Origin: Rhineura floridana
Taxonomy: Eukaryota; Chordata; Lepidosauria; Squamata; Rhineuridae
Length of the DNA stretch: 64,000 nt
Reading direction: 5' to 3'
Assembly (NCBI RefSeq): GCF_030035675.1
Contig: NC_084487.1
Coordinates: forward strand, 92,514,486 to 92,578,485
Shown here: positions 1 to 14,009 of the stretch, in pieces
How positions within the stretch are numbered: the stretch's first letter is position 1
Layout of the letters: every line of letters begins with the position of its first letter
The notes under the pieces: generated by a model
What the model saw: the letters and a program-made list of their open reading frames with translations, nothing else
Told to the model about the DNA's origin: nothing
Database searches by the model: none
Program-made: the position numbers and the translations under genes

Positions 1-168
1 TGCTTTATACCAAGTCAACCCATTGGTCCATCTAGCTCAGTATTGCCTACACTGACTGGCAGCTCTCTAGGATTTCAGACTGGAGTCTTTTCCTGGAGAT
101 GCTAGGTATCGAATGTGAGACCTTCTGAATGTAGAGCATGTAGTCTACCACTAAGCTGTGCCCTCTCC
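1..168 (-). mobile_element. tRNA-derived SINE, cut by window edge
   Basis: Read on the minus strand, this starts with a tRNA-like head: an A-box-like stretch (TAGTGGTAGACTAC-like, 130-160) and a B-box region (GGTCTCACATTCGATACC-like). It continues into a body containing CTCCAGG and ends with the typical segment ACTGAGCTAGATGGACCAATGG. A second copy in the opposite orientation lies at about 52055-52200. The family is a common squamate tRNA SINE; the exact subfamily name is not assigned here. The distal end is lost at base 1. Confidence 0.7.
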
Positions 169-244
169 CCAAAATAATAATTCTGGTGCTCAGCCCACAG
201 CCCATGTAGGCATCTATTCATATGGGAAGTACCTTGTGAAGCAG

Positions 245-690
245 CACTTAAGATCATGAGAAGAGCCCTGTGAAATCAGAAGAGCAATGGTCCATCTACT
301 CCAGATTCATCAGCAACTGCGTCTCAACCAGGAACGTCTGCTTAGCTATCATAGCCAATAGCCATTGATAGGTCTAAACAGCAAACATTTGTCTAAACCT
401 CTTTTAAAGCCATAGGAGCCAATGGCTAGCAGCACAGCCTGGGACAGGCAATTCCCTAAGCTAATTGTGCATGATGTGCACTGATTCTATTGCCAATTAA
501 TTTGATCTGATGACCCATAATCCTAAAATTTAAGATTATGAACAAGGGAGAAAAAAATCTCTATCCATTTTCTCCACACCATGCATAAATCTTTATCATC
601 CCCTCCACTTAGTCACCTTTCAGCTTAGTCTTTTCTCAAAGGGAAGATGTTCCAACACTTTGCTCTTTTTAGGCAATTTTCATTTTTTCA
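245..690 (-). mobile_element. CR1-type LINE, 3' end fragment
   Basis: On the minus strand this matches, segment by segment, the CR1 copy at 58985-59850. Shared pieces are the region coding for the last RT-downstream motifs (around 480-650, 'ctctatccattttctccacacc' type), the LDGFKR-like segment ('cctcttttaaagcca'), and the 3' UTR ending near 'aagagccctg...tcagaagagcaatggtccatctac'. It is strongly diverged and non-coding. It lies in the KCND2 intron upstream of exon 2. Confidence 0.6.
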
Positions 691-1230
691 TTTTCAAAGG
701 TCATTTCCAATACTAGGTTTGTGCTAGTATAAAGAACTCCCACTTGCCAAAGACAAGGCACACAATTATCACTGATTCCTTCTATCCAATGCAGAACAAC
801 TGCAGAAAAACTGCTCCAGGCAGATAGAGGGCCTTCTCCCACAGCAAGGGATTTGGTACAGAGGGTTACCATAGATAGGATGAAGAGATGAAAATTGGGT
901 GCCCACTTTGTGCAAGTGGAAATGTTTTCCCCTGGCTCATAATCACCACTGGATACAATCCTGTAGACTTTCACCATCTGAAATAAAGTTTTCAGCATAT
1001 TTTCAAATTGCTTTCCATTTCTACACTGTTAGATGCTTAATGGGGCACCTACTGTATTCCCATAAGCTCTAAAGCAGACCTCATAGTTGGAACATGCTGC
1101 CGTGGCAGTGCTGTCATGTGAATCTATCAGACCCACTTTCAAGCTTGGAAATTTGAGTGAATCAAACTACAAAAAGTTATTTACAAACAAAAATGAAGTG
1201 ATAATGTGACTGTTTTAGGTAAAATTCTAA

Positions 1231-1590
<360 letters not shown>

Positions 1591-1698
1591 TGAAATTAGC
1601 TTTCGGTATTGCCTCAAAGAAATAACTTCTTGGTTGGTTTGACAAATAATAAACTTAACACTTATTTTCAATTAATATATGCAAGCACGTGTTTAAAA

Positions 1699-1833
1699 CA
1701 GAACTGAAGAACCTGTGGCCCTCCAGATGTTGGACTCCACCTTCCATTGGCCCCAGTCAGCATTGCTAATGGTCAGGGATGATGGGAATTGTAGCCCAAC
1801 ACGTCTGGAGGACCAACAGGCTCCCCATACCTG
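1699..1833. mobile_element. hAT-type MITE (foldback)
   Basis: Imperfect palindrome. The left arm has CCTGTGGCCCTCCAGATGTTGGACT and the right arm its reverse complement with mismatches (AGCCCAACACGTCTGGAGG...AACAGG). It starts with CAG and ends with CTG. The flanking 8-mers gtttaaaa (1691-1698) and atctaaaa (1834-1841) match at 6 of 8 positions, fitting an old hAT 8-bp target duplication. Related copies lie at 47946, 55505 and 60026. Confidence 0.65.
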
Positions 1834-2439
1834 ATCTAAAATCACACTATGCTTCTGTGGAGGAAGGTTGGGAAGCAGTGTTTGTTGATTCTTTGTTTCT
1901 TCTGAACCCCCTGAAAATATGCTCTGGAGAATTGAGGGACCTTCTGCAATAGCATGGGAGGGGAGGTAGTATAGGATGCTGTAGGGGGAAGGAGAAATTG
2001 CAACCATTACATCCCCTCTCCTTTCTACAATGGATTTCAGTCCCTTCTGTGAATGAAAGGAATCCTTTCATTTGTAGAAGCCAACTTTGGATCCAATTCT
2101 GTCTTATAATCATTGAAGACCTCTGTTATGTTATGTTAAAATATTTGTCAATGAGTCCAAACATAAGCTTTAAACGTTTGTGTGATATGACTTCCATTTT
2201 AAAAAGACAGTATGTTTTAAAATGATTTTGAATGTATTTTAATAAATTTTGAGAATGTATTATTGATTTTCAAAACCTGTAAATATAATAGAGCATTCAT
2301 GTGGATGGAATTGGGGTTTGCAATAACATTGTAAGTGCTAACCCAAAACATCTATTTCAGCCTGTAATTTCTTTCTGTACATAAAATATTGATATACCAC
2401 CCTTCATTCTTCCTGATTTCAGAGTGGATTGCAATGACT

Positions 2440-2520
2440 ATCTCTATGTGTGCCTATATAAGAGAAAACCCCACTGAAATCAATAAGGTTTAGTTCTGAG
2501 TAAACTTGCATAGGCATGAA
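2440..2520. repeat. fragment of dispersed 'aagtcccattgaa' palindromic repeat
   Basis: Contains 'cccactgaaatcaataaggtttagttctgagtaaacttgcatagg', the diagnostic core of a short repeat whose better copies are at 61749-61842 and 62512-62606. Diverged. Confidence 0.4.
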
Positions 2521-4636
2521 TTCCACGTGGCCCTTAAGCCATTTTAATTAATTTATATGGGATGAGCTACCAGTTTTAGTGGTTTTGTAGGGGCATTTTA
2601 TTGTTATTTTTCCAAACAACATAATGCTCATCCTGTTTTGTTTTGTTTTTTAAAAAATCCCTTTCTATCATCCTTTCTTTCCATCTGTACATTTATCCAT
2701 TCATGGGATTTCCATGAAATGTTTAATCTCTGAACAGCCAAGGAATTATGAATGAAGTGTTCTTCATAATCGACAAAACTGAGTTCACTCTAAATGGCAA
2801 CAGGAAAGTTTAATTAACGATCCACATAAACCCTGGTTCTCTGGACAATTCTAGTGTGCTGTTTTTAATAAAATGTGCAGTAACTAGGAGCTTAAGGAAA
2901 AGGTGACTTTTGCATCTATCACTAAGCCAAGGCATTTCACATTATTGTGATCTAATGAGGAACCTTTGCTTTATGTTACTTATTCTTAATCTCTTGTTTT
3001 ATTTCCTAAATTATCATGGAAACTGCTGGAGGGTGATTTAACTGCCCTGCTATTTGGCCAAAGCAGAGTACAAGCAGGTTATAAAAATATTTTTTTTAAT
3101 ACTTCATTAATTCCTGAAATACTCCCAGGATTTGAGCAATGCTTTAAAACTACCTCCTTGTGGAATAAAGTGCACTTTCATAGGGGCCACATAAACATGA
3201 CTTTTAAATTAAGAAAATTGTTAACTTCACTGAAAATGTGAGGTTATAATTAAGAGAAGAGCTTGGCCTACATCTTCATACAGAACAAATGCTAAGCACA
3301 GTTTGTGCTCTGACTGCTATCCCTTCAGGAACTGTAAATCCTCTATCAGTCATACACATAGATTTCTATGAATAGATGAGGAAAATAAAGTTTAAATGCT
3401 GGTACAATTCATAAATAGCTGAACTTTAAATAAATCCTGTTCCAAGGATATCATGTTGTCTGTGAATAGTTCTGTGCGGAAAAAGCAAGGAAACCCTAAA
3501 TTCTCAAATGCAAGGTTCCTTTATATTTTACAAATCAAAACTCTTGGTGTAATCAAGTATATAGGCCATGGGTGCTGCAATCCAATGATTGCCCATGGAG
3601 AGGGCTCTCCTTGCTCTTGGAGAGGAAGATCTGAAGAATCCTATGGTCCCTGGGAGAGGATCCCAAGAGCCAGAGGATTTTTTAGACCTATCTCTCCAAG
3701 GGTAAGGAGAGAAGTTCACCCTCAGAGAGAATTGACCTCATATCCCTTCTCTGTGACTATGAGGCTGCAGAAAGATCTACAGCCAGTGTCCTTCCACCAC
3801 AGTGCCAACTTTGGGGGTGTGCTGGAAAACACTGTGGAGCCACAAGATCCAAAGCACTCCTGTTCCCCTTATATCATCCCTACCCCAGAAAGGAGGACTG
3901 TCCCTGTAATGTCTGTACCTTATATCCCTACTAACTCTGGGAGAATGTTTGAAAAGGGTAGAAAACAAAAAAAGGAAAGAAAAAAGACCACACATACCCT
4001 TTCCGCCCTGCCTGCATGAGCTCGTCAGGGCTTGGGAAAAGATGAGTCATCCACCTTCAGTTCTCCCTCCATTCCACCCCCTTTGGGATTGTTTCATTAA
4101 TCCATTTTCTTTGAATTCAGTGAACAAATTAGTCTCCTCCCCCTGCATCATTCTCTTTCATATTAGAACATCAAGAGTATGAAGAATAAATGCTAACTGC
4201 AAAAGTTCATGCTTACTTTCTACGTAAATTAAAAGTCTTGTAAGGATAGCAAATAGGTACAATGATATTAAAATTAAATCAAATCTGTCTCTTTTACAAA
4301 AATCAGACAGATGTCTTTTTTTGTCAGTCTTAAGGGCTAGCTATGAAAAGAGAGGAGAGAGAGTGAGGATTTCGAATCACTGTTTTTGGTAGAGCGTTGT
4401 CCTCTGAAATATCGGAAAATGTCTGATAATAACCTCGGAGCTGGGAAGAAAACCAAGGGACTTTAAAAGGTCCTGAACTGATTATGTATTATAACAGAAA
4501 ATGGCAAGGAATTCTCCAAAGGCACTGAGCCCAGTGTGTGTTTACTAGATAGCCAAGCTGTTCACACAAAATAAATACACCCTTTTTATGACATAGACCC
4601 AGAATTCCTAGTATACAAGCAAGCAAGAAGAGGGTG

Positions 4637-4717
4637 AATTCTATTTTTGGTATTCCCTAATAAATAATGTTGGAATCATTAATCCTGGCATTATTGCAAC
4701 AAGTGAGGAAATAAATT
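4637..4717 (+). repeat. left copy of 81-bp direct repeat flanking the LINE
   Basis: Begins AATTCTATTTTTGGTATTCC and ends GAGGAAATAAATT. It aligns without gaps to 7271-7351 with about 8 differences in 81 positions. Its position exactly at the ends of the LINE makes it a candidate target site duplication of unusual length. Confidence 0.75.
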
Positions 4718-7270
4718 GTTAATTTAAAAGTCTTTTATTGTACATTGGCCACAGACCTTTACAATATTATTAAACTCATTTAAAATACTAAAAGAAAGAA
4801 AGATAAGATTTAAAACAGGTCAGGAAATCAGCATTAAATATCTCAATAACATCATTATAACTGTTAAAACAATCATATTAAAAGTTCTAAATTTTCCAAG
4901 TAACAAAGACACAACCTCTTCGCTGCTAGAGCAAACTGAGCCACGTTATATGTGATATACCCATTTTTATCCCATAATAAAGTACGACATTCTGTGGAGA
5001 TTGATCTGAAAATAGCTGCATAATGGGAGATAGGAACTTCCCTCTGGGATCCTCAAAAAGTGGGCAGAACCACAAGTAATGTGTGATGTCCTCAATCTGG
5101 CACATCTCCGCTCTTCATATGGGACCCCATGATATCTCCCATCAAGATAAGCTGAGGGCATCAGCTGAAACCTAAATTCAGTAAAAGCCTTGCAGAGATT
5201 AGAGCACATCAGGATCTCAAGATAGTATGCCTTTAAATGATTTAACTTACTCTTAGGAAACCACATGGAACACTGAGCACCAATGATTGCTGCCCTGTCC
5301 TGATTTTCATCATGATCAAAAATCCAATTTTTAAGGGCACATGAGTTAAGGGATAACAACCTGTCCATAGTAAGGTTATAATCTTCAAGGTTTGCCTGGC
5401 ACTGCTGTGCCCAACCTCAGAGTCTCAGCTGCTCAAACCAACAAAGCTTAGTCAGATATTGGTCTCCCATCCCATTTAATCTGTGCCAGTATCTAAAAAA
5501 GGAAAGGTCAGTACTGGCTGCAATTGAAGGAAGGCGAGCTCAGCTCTCAGATGGGCTGATGGTGGTCTGGAGAGAAGTCCAAAATCTGTTTCATAAATTT
5601 ATTTTGGAGAACCTTCAACATGAATTTGAGGTGTTATTTGGGCAATAATTTTAGCTGTAAAAATCTTCAGGGAAGGATTGACCAACTGACCTCCCCTGGG
5701 AAAGAAAAACTTCCTAACATGTCCAATAGACCTAGAATTTGCTAATTTAACTGCAGCTAAGTGGTGCTTAAGTGTGATAAACACTTGCTAAAATGAAGCC
5801 CTAAATATTTAAATAATTGAACCTGTTCAATGTTATGCCCATCAAGGGACCACTTATGCACTGGTGCTCCTTTCCCAAAAACCATAATTTTGGATTTGGA
5901 ATAGTCAGAGCTTGGAAAAGTTCCTTTTTTGAACTACAACTCCCATCAGCCCCAGCCAGCATGGCCACTGGATTGGGCTGTTGGGAGTTGTAGTTCAAAA
6001 AGGTAACTTTTCCAAGCTGTGGGAATAGTTGACCTTCAAGTGTTCCTCTTTACAAAGCTGACCAAAGTTACCTAGCATTCTTTGGAGTCCTATTTTGTTT
6101 AGCGAAACCAAGACCAAATCATCAGCATAAAGCAATATTGATACTTTCCAATTTTCAGTTGAGGGAGGAAAGGATAGGGAGACCATGCCAGGAATTAAAT
6201 CATTTATATACAGGTCGAACAGAAAGGGGGGCAAAATACAGCCTTGCTTCACTCCTCGGTTGATGGAGATTGATTGTGTCAAAACACCTGGGAGACTAAC
6301 CTTTACTTGCATTAGGTTATCCAGGTGTAGTAATTGAAAAGCCAAAATAGCCTTTTGTCAGTGGTAGTCATGGCCAGTTTTTGCCATAATCGCTTCCTGT
6401 CTATCAAATCAAAGGCTGATGAAAAATCTATAAAAGCGGCAAAATTAAATTAGTTTGGGCTCTTGGCATATTTTCTAATGAAATGATAAAGTACATATGC
6501 CTGGTCGATTGTACTCCTGCCCTTCCTGAATCCCACTTGCTCGTCATAAATAAAGGAGTAGTCATTATCCCATTTCTGAAGTTTAAGCACAAGATACCTT
6601 ACATATAGTTTGGATGCCACATTTAAAAGGCTGATAGGTCTATAGTTATTAGGATCGCCTTTCTTAAAAATTGGCACCACAACCTACTGGAAGTTTGCCA
6701 GTATAGTTAATATATGTAATATATGTAAACAATTTCGCTAAATTGGTGCCCACCAGTTGGCATCTACAATAAAAACCTCTGGGAGGATCATGTCCTCCCC
6801 AGGTGCTTTTCCAGGTCACAAGGCTGCAATTAATTCTATAACTTCAAAAGGGGAGACAGGAGGCCAATCAGGAAGGTTGGGAGGTGGGCTTGTCCCTGGC
6901 AGCTGTGGTTTTCCAGTGCTATCGAAGATGGCACTAAAATGGGGAAACCATTTTTCAGGTGTGATTTAACATACATCTTTATACATGCTGTAAGATGAGT
7001 CTCCCTGTATCAGTTTCCAAAACTTTGTTTCATCCCCTTCAAAAAGGTCAAGACCTAAGGATTTCCAGTTATTTTCATAAAACGCTCTTTTTTCCTCCTA
7101 AGTTTTTATAATCACTTTGCTGGTTTTGGAGAAGCATGATAGCTTCATTTGAGCTAGAACATCTTACCAACCTTGCGAATCTGTTTAGTTCCTTTCTCTT
7201 AGATTTGCATTCCCTGTCAAACCATGACCATGCTGCCTTAACTGAGGAAGTTATGGTCAAGTATGGTCAA
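4718..7270 (-). mobile_element. 5'-truncated non-LTR retrotransposon (LINE), clade undetermined
   Basis: Minus-strand reading gives, in order: a linker after the endonuclease (7260-7075, WFDRECKSKRKELNRFARL); RT fingers (6680-6450, VPIFKKGDPNNYRPISLL and DEQVGFRKGRSTIDQ); a motif A remnant (6450-6390, AFIDFSSAFDLIDR); motif B and C (6345-5995, GVKQGCILPPFLFDLYINDL and LLYADDLVLVS); then C-terminal pieces (5880-5600). The 3' end at 4718 has an AATAAAAG signal near 4735 but no long poly(A). The frames are interrupted several times, so the copy is dead, and the endonuclease region is absent. A hAT MITE (5906-6021) interrupts it. The motifs fit the Jockey/I/R1 side of LINEs; I cannot fix the clade. 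Confidence 0.85.
5906..6021. mobile_element. hAT MITE nested in the LINE
   Basis: A 116-bp palindromic element. The left end is CAGAGCTTGGAAAAGTTCC; the right end read in reverse is CACAGCTTGGAAAAGTTACC. It has an inner 'GAACTACAACTCCCA' arm and its reverse complement. It is flanked by a perfect 8-bp duplication ggaatagt (5898-5905 and 6022-6029), the hallmark of hAT transposition. It sits inside the region coding for the LINE's C-terminal part, so it inserted after the LINE. Confidence 0.88.
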
Positions 7271-7351
7271 AATTCTATTTTTGGTGTTCCCCAATAAATA
7301 ATGTTGGAAACATTAATCCTGGCATTTTTCCAACACATCAGGAAATAAATT
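7271..7351 (+). repeat. right copy of 81-bp direct repeat flanking the LINE
   Basis: Pairs with 4637-4717, about 90 percent identical with no gaps. See the LINE entry. Confidence 0.75.
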
Positions 7352-8736
7352 TATACTTGTCACCTATCATCTCGACCTCCCAGAATGCCAGCATTTTTAG
7401 AGTTTCCAGATTTCGTATCTATTAGATGAAGTTCACTATTAAGGTTCTGTTGCCGGACCTACCACAAAACAAAGGGAAGCAGTTGCTTCAGGCAACAGAT
7501 TTCTAGAAGAGTGCCATTTTCCTGTTTCCAAATTCGAGCTGTGTGTCAGTCAAGAACTGAGTGACAGAAGGGAGTCATTTTGCCTATTTGCCTCATGTAA
7601 GAAATTATGAAAGACCAGCCAAGAAGATGCAACTGGCAGGCAAACTTGGGTTCCAGCGACAAATTTATTATACAAATTTAGTAATTGAATTCAAGACACA
7701 TACAGTTACAAGACAGGTACTGTATCTATTCATTCCAGGAGGAGAGGTCATAGATTTTCAGAAAGTTCCATTTGGCAAGTTTGTCTTGGTATTTTTGTAT
7801 GTGCAAAGAGGAATCTTAAAGAATCTTTAATCTTAAGTATTCTGCCCTTCCTCCAGGGGCTATAAAACTCACAGCTGCCTTTATACACATCAGCATTCTA
7901 CTGCTTAAGGAAAGAAATTGAAAACATCACAGCAAAGACAGATTACTTGCTCTAGTACTACCTGTATTCCCTGTTTTGTTCTGTGGTGTGTGTTTTTTCT
8001 TCCTGTTGCACAAAAAGAAAAGTGCTTTGCATTGGCTAAATCAAAGTCCTTTTACTGCACCTGACAAAACACTCAGGTGGCAGATGCTAATGGAAAAAAT
8101 ACAGTTCTTTCATTCTCTGATGACATACAGAAACCATCCATTCTCCACCTGGCACCTCTCGGGGACTAAACATATTAAATCGCCCCAGTGAATTCTGTCA
8201 AAAGCAGCTGAATATGAACAGTAACTGATAAGTTCAATTTTGGCAGCCTGTTCTATGATTAGTATTGCAGCGGCAGCATGAGGGGAAAAAATGACATGAG
8301 TAATTTCAAGAGCAGCTAAGTGATATTTACTGGACTTGTATTTGCTTGGAACACCGCTTACAAAAGAGGGAATTGCCCACAGATTGCACCTGCCAGTAAT
8401 GTTGCATTGCAAAGATTTAATATAGCTAAGGGGTTTTTGCCAAAAAGTGCTGGAAGGCTACAAGAAAACATGCTGTTCTGTCCCTCTTTGATTTTACATG
8501 GTGCATGCGAGTCTCTGTGCGCACGCATGCATTCGCGCACACACAGACAGACACTATCGTGGATAGGAAAATACCTAACCTCCATTTGATGTGGACTCTT
8601 AAGACCATGACATGACCCAGCTTGATGACAATATGAGTGTGCATATCTGGACAAGGTTTAGGGCTGGCCCCATTATGGATTACAGTGAGACATTTGCCTC
8701 ACATTTCAGATTCTGGATGTTACTAAATGGTATAAG

Positions 8737-8765
8737 ATGATGATGATGATGTTGATGATGATGGC
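8737..8765. repeat. (GAT)n simple repeat
   Basis: Short run of GAT trinucleotides with one GTT interruption. Confidence 0.8.
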
Positions 8766-9111
8766 ATGCCTCAGATGCCAAAATGTCATGTGCCCACCTT
8801 GGACTGAGTTGTGTGTGTGGCAAAATTATTGTGGGATTGTTTCATCTTCAGCACAACTTAAAACTCACTCCATGTTTATTGCATGATGAATTACAATGCC
8901 ACTTGGTTTTCCCTCTGTGCTATCCAATGACAGTTGCTTCATCAGCAGTAACTTTCTAGTGTTGTGTGACATCCTTATATTAATTATCTCCGCATACATT
9001 AGATCAAGATTACTTCAGGCCACATTGTACAATATAGGGGCTGCCATGTGGAGGCTACTTGAACAATGACTGTACCATTAAACAACTTCCTATATTCTTT
9101 AAGAGCATGAA

Positions 9112-9330
9112 GTACTAGATTTGGGTTAGGACCTGGGAGACCAAGGTCCAAATCTCCACTCAGTCATAAAACCTACTGCGTGATGTTGAGCCAGTTATAT
9201 CTCTCAGCCTAACCTACCCCACAAGGCTGTTGTGAGGATAAAATGCAGAGGAAGATAAGCATGTATGCCACCTTGAGCTCCTTGGAGGAAAGGAGGGATA
9301 TAAATGTAATAATATAAATTTATAAAATAA
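9112..9330 (+). mobile_element. MIR-like tRNA SINE with L2-like tail
   Basis: Has the B-box-like segment ('aaggtccaaatctcc'), then a body with 'cagcctaacctaccccacaaggctgttgtgaggataaaat', then an L2-like tail ('gccaccttgagctccttggagg...gggatataaat') and an AT-rich end. The 5' part of the tRNA head is diverged. Same family as 46660-46903 on the opposite strand. Confidence 0.7.
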
Positions 9331-11295
9331 ATTTATATTTATTTTGCTGAGATGACAGCTCAGACAGACATTCCTTTTCCAACATTAAATGTTGTATAAG
9401 TGGTGAAACGATTATGATGGCATGGGGTCCCATCTGACTTCTTTTCCCAGCACTCCAAACCCAGCTTCATAACAAAGAAAACTGTACGAACCAACTGTAC
9501 ATGTAAGGCCAACTGTGCATGCCGTTTAGTATGCATATCTAGTATGTTAGCCAACTGCTGATAAATTGGGGAGGATGATGGTGGGCCACTAGAAAAGGTT
9601 TGGCAGGCCAGAGATTTTGCACCTCTGATTTATAGCAATAATAATTCCAGTTGTAGAACCAGTAAATGTGCTTGAGACACAGTCACAGCCCTAAATGGCA
9701 CCGTAAGCCATCAGTTTGAATCCTCAGGCCAAATGTACCGTTCTCCACCTACCAGTTCTCCGCTGATCAGTTTGCCCAGAAGCACAGTCATTCCTCACAA
9801 CTTTCTGCCCTGCTTAGGTGCACCCAGGACTGCAGGTATGTGCTGCATGCTTGTGAAGCCCCAGCTGCTAGCTCATGCCAACTATTATAAACAGAACTTG
9901 GCTATCTATGAGGGAACTAGACAGCTGTACTGCCAGATGACTATCTGAAGAATAAAATGTCTCCCAAGAATATTAAAGTTGATCAGCCCTGGCATAGGCA
10001 ACCTGCAGTGTGTCATAGTTAGAAAGCAAGTGCACTTCAGAAAGTTGCTTGCAGATCAAACAGCTCTCTTTGATTCAAATGAGTGAGCCAAGCGATATCC
10101 TGTCCTTTCCTCATCCTATCTCCCCTTTTTATCTCCCCCTTAAAATAGCTTGTAACAAACTTGCACTAGCATCAATTTGAAGTGTAATGCAAACTGAAGC
10201 AACACCATCGTCCTTGGTCCATTTGGCCTCTAAAATGAGGAGGATCCATATGTTTTATCATCGTAGCTGCAGATGAAACACTGATGCACATTTTCCTTAT
10301 CCTAGATGCAACTGCTTCTTCTGTGTCACTTACTGAAAAACTATGAAGTGATGAAGAAAAGCACATGTCCCCTTCTCAAGTGTTACAAAAAAACATGTGA
10401 AAACAAGATGCAGTACTTATGTTTCCAGTTTCAGCATGTGTGACAACACACAAAAGCTCTGCTCTCGCTGTAGAATCCAGTTGTCCATCAAGTCTAGCAC
10501 AGAATCTTTCGTATCCAACATGACTTGCTTTGGCCATTGCTTCTTAGCCCCTGGGTCTTGTTTATAACAATCCCTGGAACAATAACAAGAGAGCTCTTTT
10601 TCCTATTTATTAATTATGGTTGTTTGTGAATTAATACTTTTTATTTAAGGCAGAAATGCCTGGATTCCCTTGATAATGGCAATTAAAAGCAGGTTATTCA
10701 AATATTAAAAAACTGTGTGAATTCTTCAGTGTTGGAGCATATCTAAGGAAAAATAACATAAGCTGTGATGTGTGTGTGTGCTGCTTTCATGTCAGCAGTC
10801 CTGCACTCAGATAAATTGAGAACCACAAGTTTAGCTCTCTCATTGTGTTATGCAGATGTTCCTCTACAAATCAAAATGTCCTGAGTTATTGTATGTGACA
10901 CCTCACAGCGGTTGAACAGCTACACAATTCTTTTGGTCTATTGTTTTTTTCTCTCAAGTAACCGTTAGAAATTGAGTAATTACAGTGAGATGAAAGCAAC
11001 ATTCCTGACCTTGACGTACAAGCAATGGCATGATCGCACTGACAGTAAAAATGAAGAAACAACATGCCTAATGTGAAAATGTGTAAACACCATTTATTGT
11101 TCTGGTTGGCTGATGCATGCTGAGAAAAGAACGCTTATTATTCATTTGCATTGTAAATGTGAAAACACTGCACCTGAAAGCCCAGTTGAAAGAGTCCCTT
11201 CCATGATTAGGGACCTTGCTATTCATAGAGAAGACATTCCAATTAGCTTTGTTATCTTTCTTTGAAAATAGAACATTAGATGCCAAGACAAGTGA

Positions 11296-12692
<1,397 letters not shown>

Positions 12693-12788
12693 TTATGCGG
12701 TGAAGAACAAGAAGTCTTTGTTGGCAAATCTGGTTCTTCCTTTGAAATCCAGCACCACCACCTGCTTCACTGTCTGGAAAAAACCACG
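12693..12788 (+). CDS. KCND2: KCND2 (Kv4.2) coding exon 4
   Basis: Codes for 32 residues, [32 protein letters not shown]. It includes the [12 protein letters not shown] segment, the conserved dileucine region known in Kv4 channels for dendritic targeting. The acceptor is atgtattaacag and the donor ACG|gtaaga; phase 0 at both ends. The first part (LCGEEQEVF) differs from the mammalian SSEDEQAF-type sequence and is one residue longer. I chose the 12693 start because it is the only AG that keeps the frame close to the conserved EEQ.VF block. Confidence 0.92.
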
Positions 12789-14009
12789 GTAAGATGATAA
12801 ACCTGCAGCTTCCTTGTGGTTGTGAAAAATAAATACGGTGTTGGTTTCGTGTTCTCCTGTTGCTCTTAGTTAAGAATTACTCTGAAGCAGTATGTTTTCA
12901 TCATACCTTTCAAAGGAAATTTCATGAAGTAGCAGCATTCTGAAATTATTTTGGTGGCAGGATTTATATGGAGAAAATGGCAGTCATATTTGTTATTAGC
13001 TCTGTTGACAATATTGTTGTATTTGAACGATTAATATTTAAGTTTAACCCATGGACAGCCTGACAAGATAATTTGCTGGTTGTGATAGTGGGGTCCAAAG
13101 AGGAAGTCACTATAACAGAGAGCTGTAGTAATCACCAGCTCCCTCCACTACTGAACTTCTCTAAAATTGAGTGTACAACAGAGAAACCTTGCTCCTTTCC
13201 TTATCCTGAACCTCTCATCCCCATTCTTGAGTCCTCAACAACTTTCTGATGGCAAAAAGATATGCCAAAGGGGGAGGATAGATACAAAGGGAAATTTATG
13301 TGGGCACTGGCACAACTATCATGCAACATCAATACAGGGAGTCTTCTTAGCCAATACCAAAAGTTCCCTATGACAATTCAGCTGGCAAAACCTTACCGCA
13401 TGCAGAATGATCAAGTCACAGACCAATAGATGACTGAAATAATGAGTTGATAATAAAGTTCAAACCACAATCATAATATAATGTGATATAATTACATACA
13501 ATAAACAATGAGTCCTGTATATCAGTAGGAATGAATAAACACAAAACAATCCAAAACTATGGCTCAGTAAAGTTTAACAACCAATATAAAACCTTTATGC
13601 ATGCAAGAATAATAAACAGTCCAACTTCTGTACATCAGTTGAATAAAACAGTAAAGTTAATTCATTGATGAAATCTCCAAAATGTATTTTCATTTCCATG
13701 CTTCTTAAGAAATGGCTGTTATGGACGACAGCCAATCTTGACTCTCCCAAGATATCACTGGGTTCACAGCAATACTAAAAAAAATGATAAATAAAATAAC
13801 TGAAGGTGACAAAAAACTGAAAAAGCTACAGCCAAGAAGCTGTCAGTGTTGTCAATTTTAACAGTAGCCTTCCAAAACTCCAAAGCTGAAAACATTTTTC
13901 TCCAAGGTAATGATTATCCCTGAAATTATAAAGAAAGAATCCAGAATTATTAAGATAAGAAAAAATACTGCTGTAGAAATAACCTATAGGAGATGTCATA
14001 CCGCCAATA

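Noticed and set aside
130-168. tRNA gene
   Set aside because: A- and B-box-like sequence belongs to a SINE; no complete cloverleaf.
3453-4019. Open frame of 188 codons, with overlapping ORFs on the other strand
   Set aside because: No domain, no splice or start context, low-complexity lysine-rich end, inside a KCND2 intron. Most likely chance or an unknown repeat.
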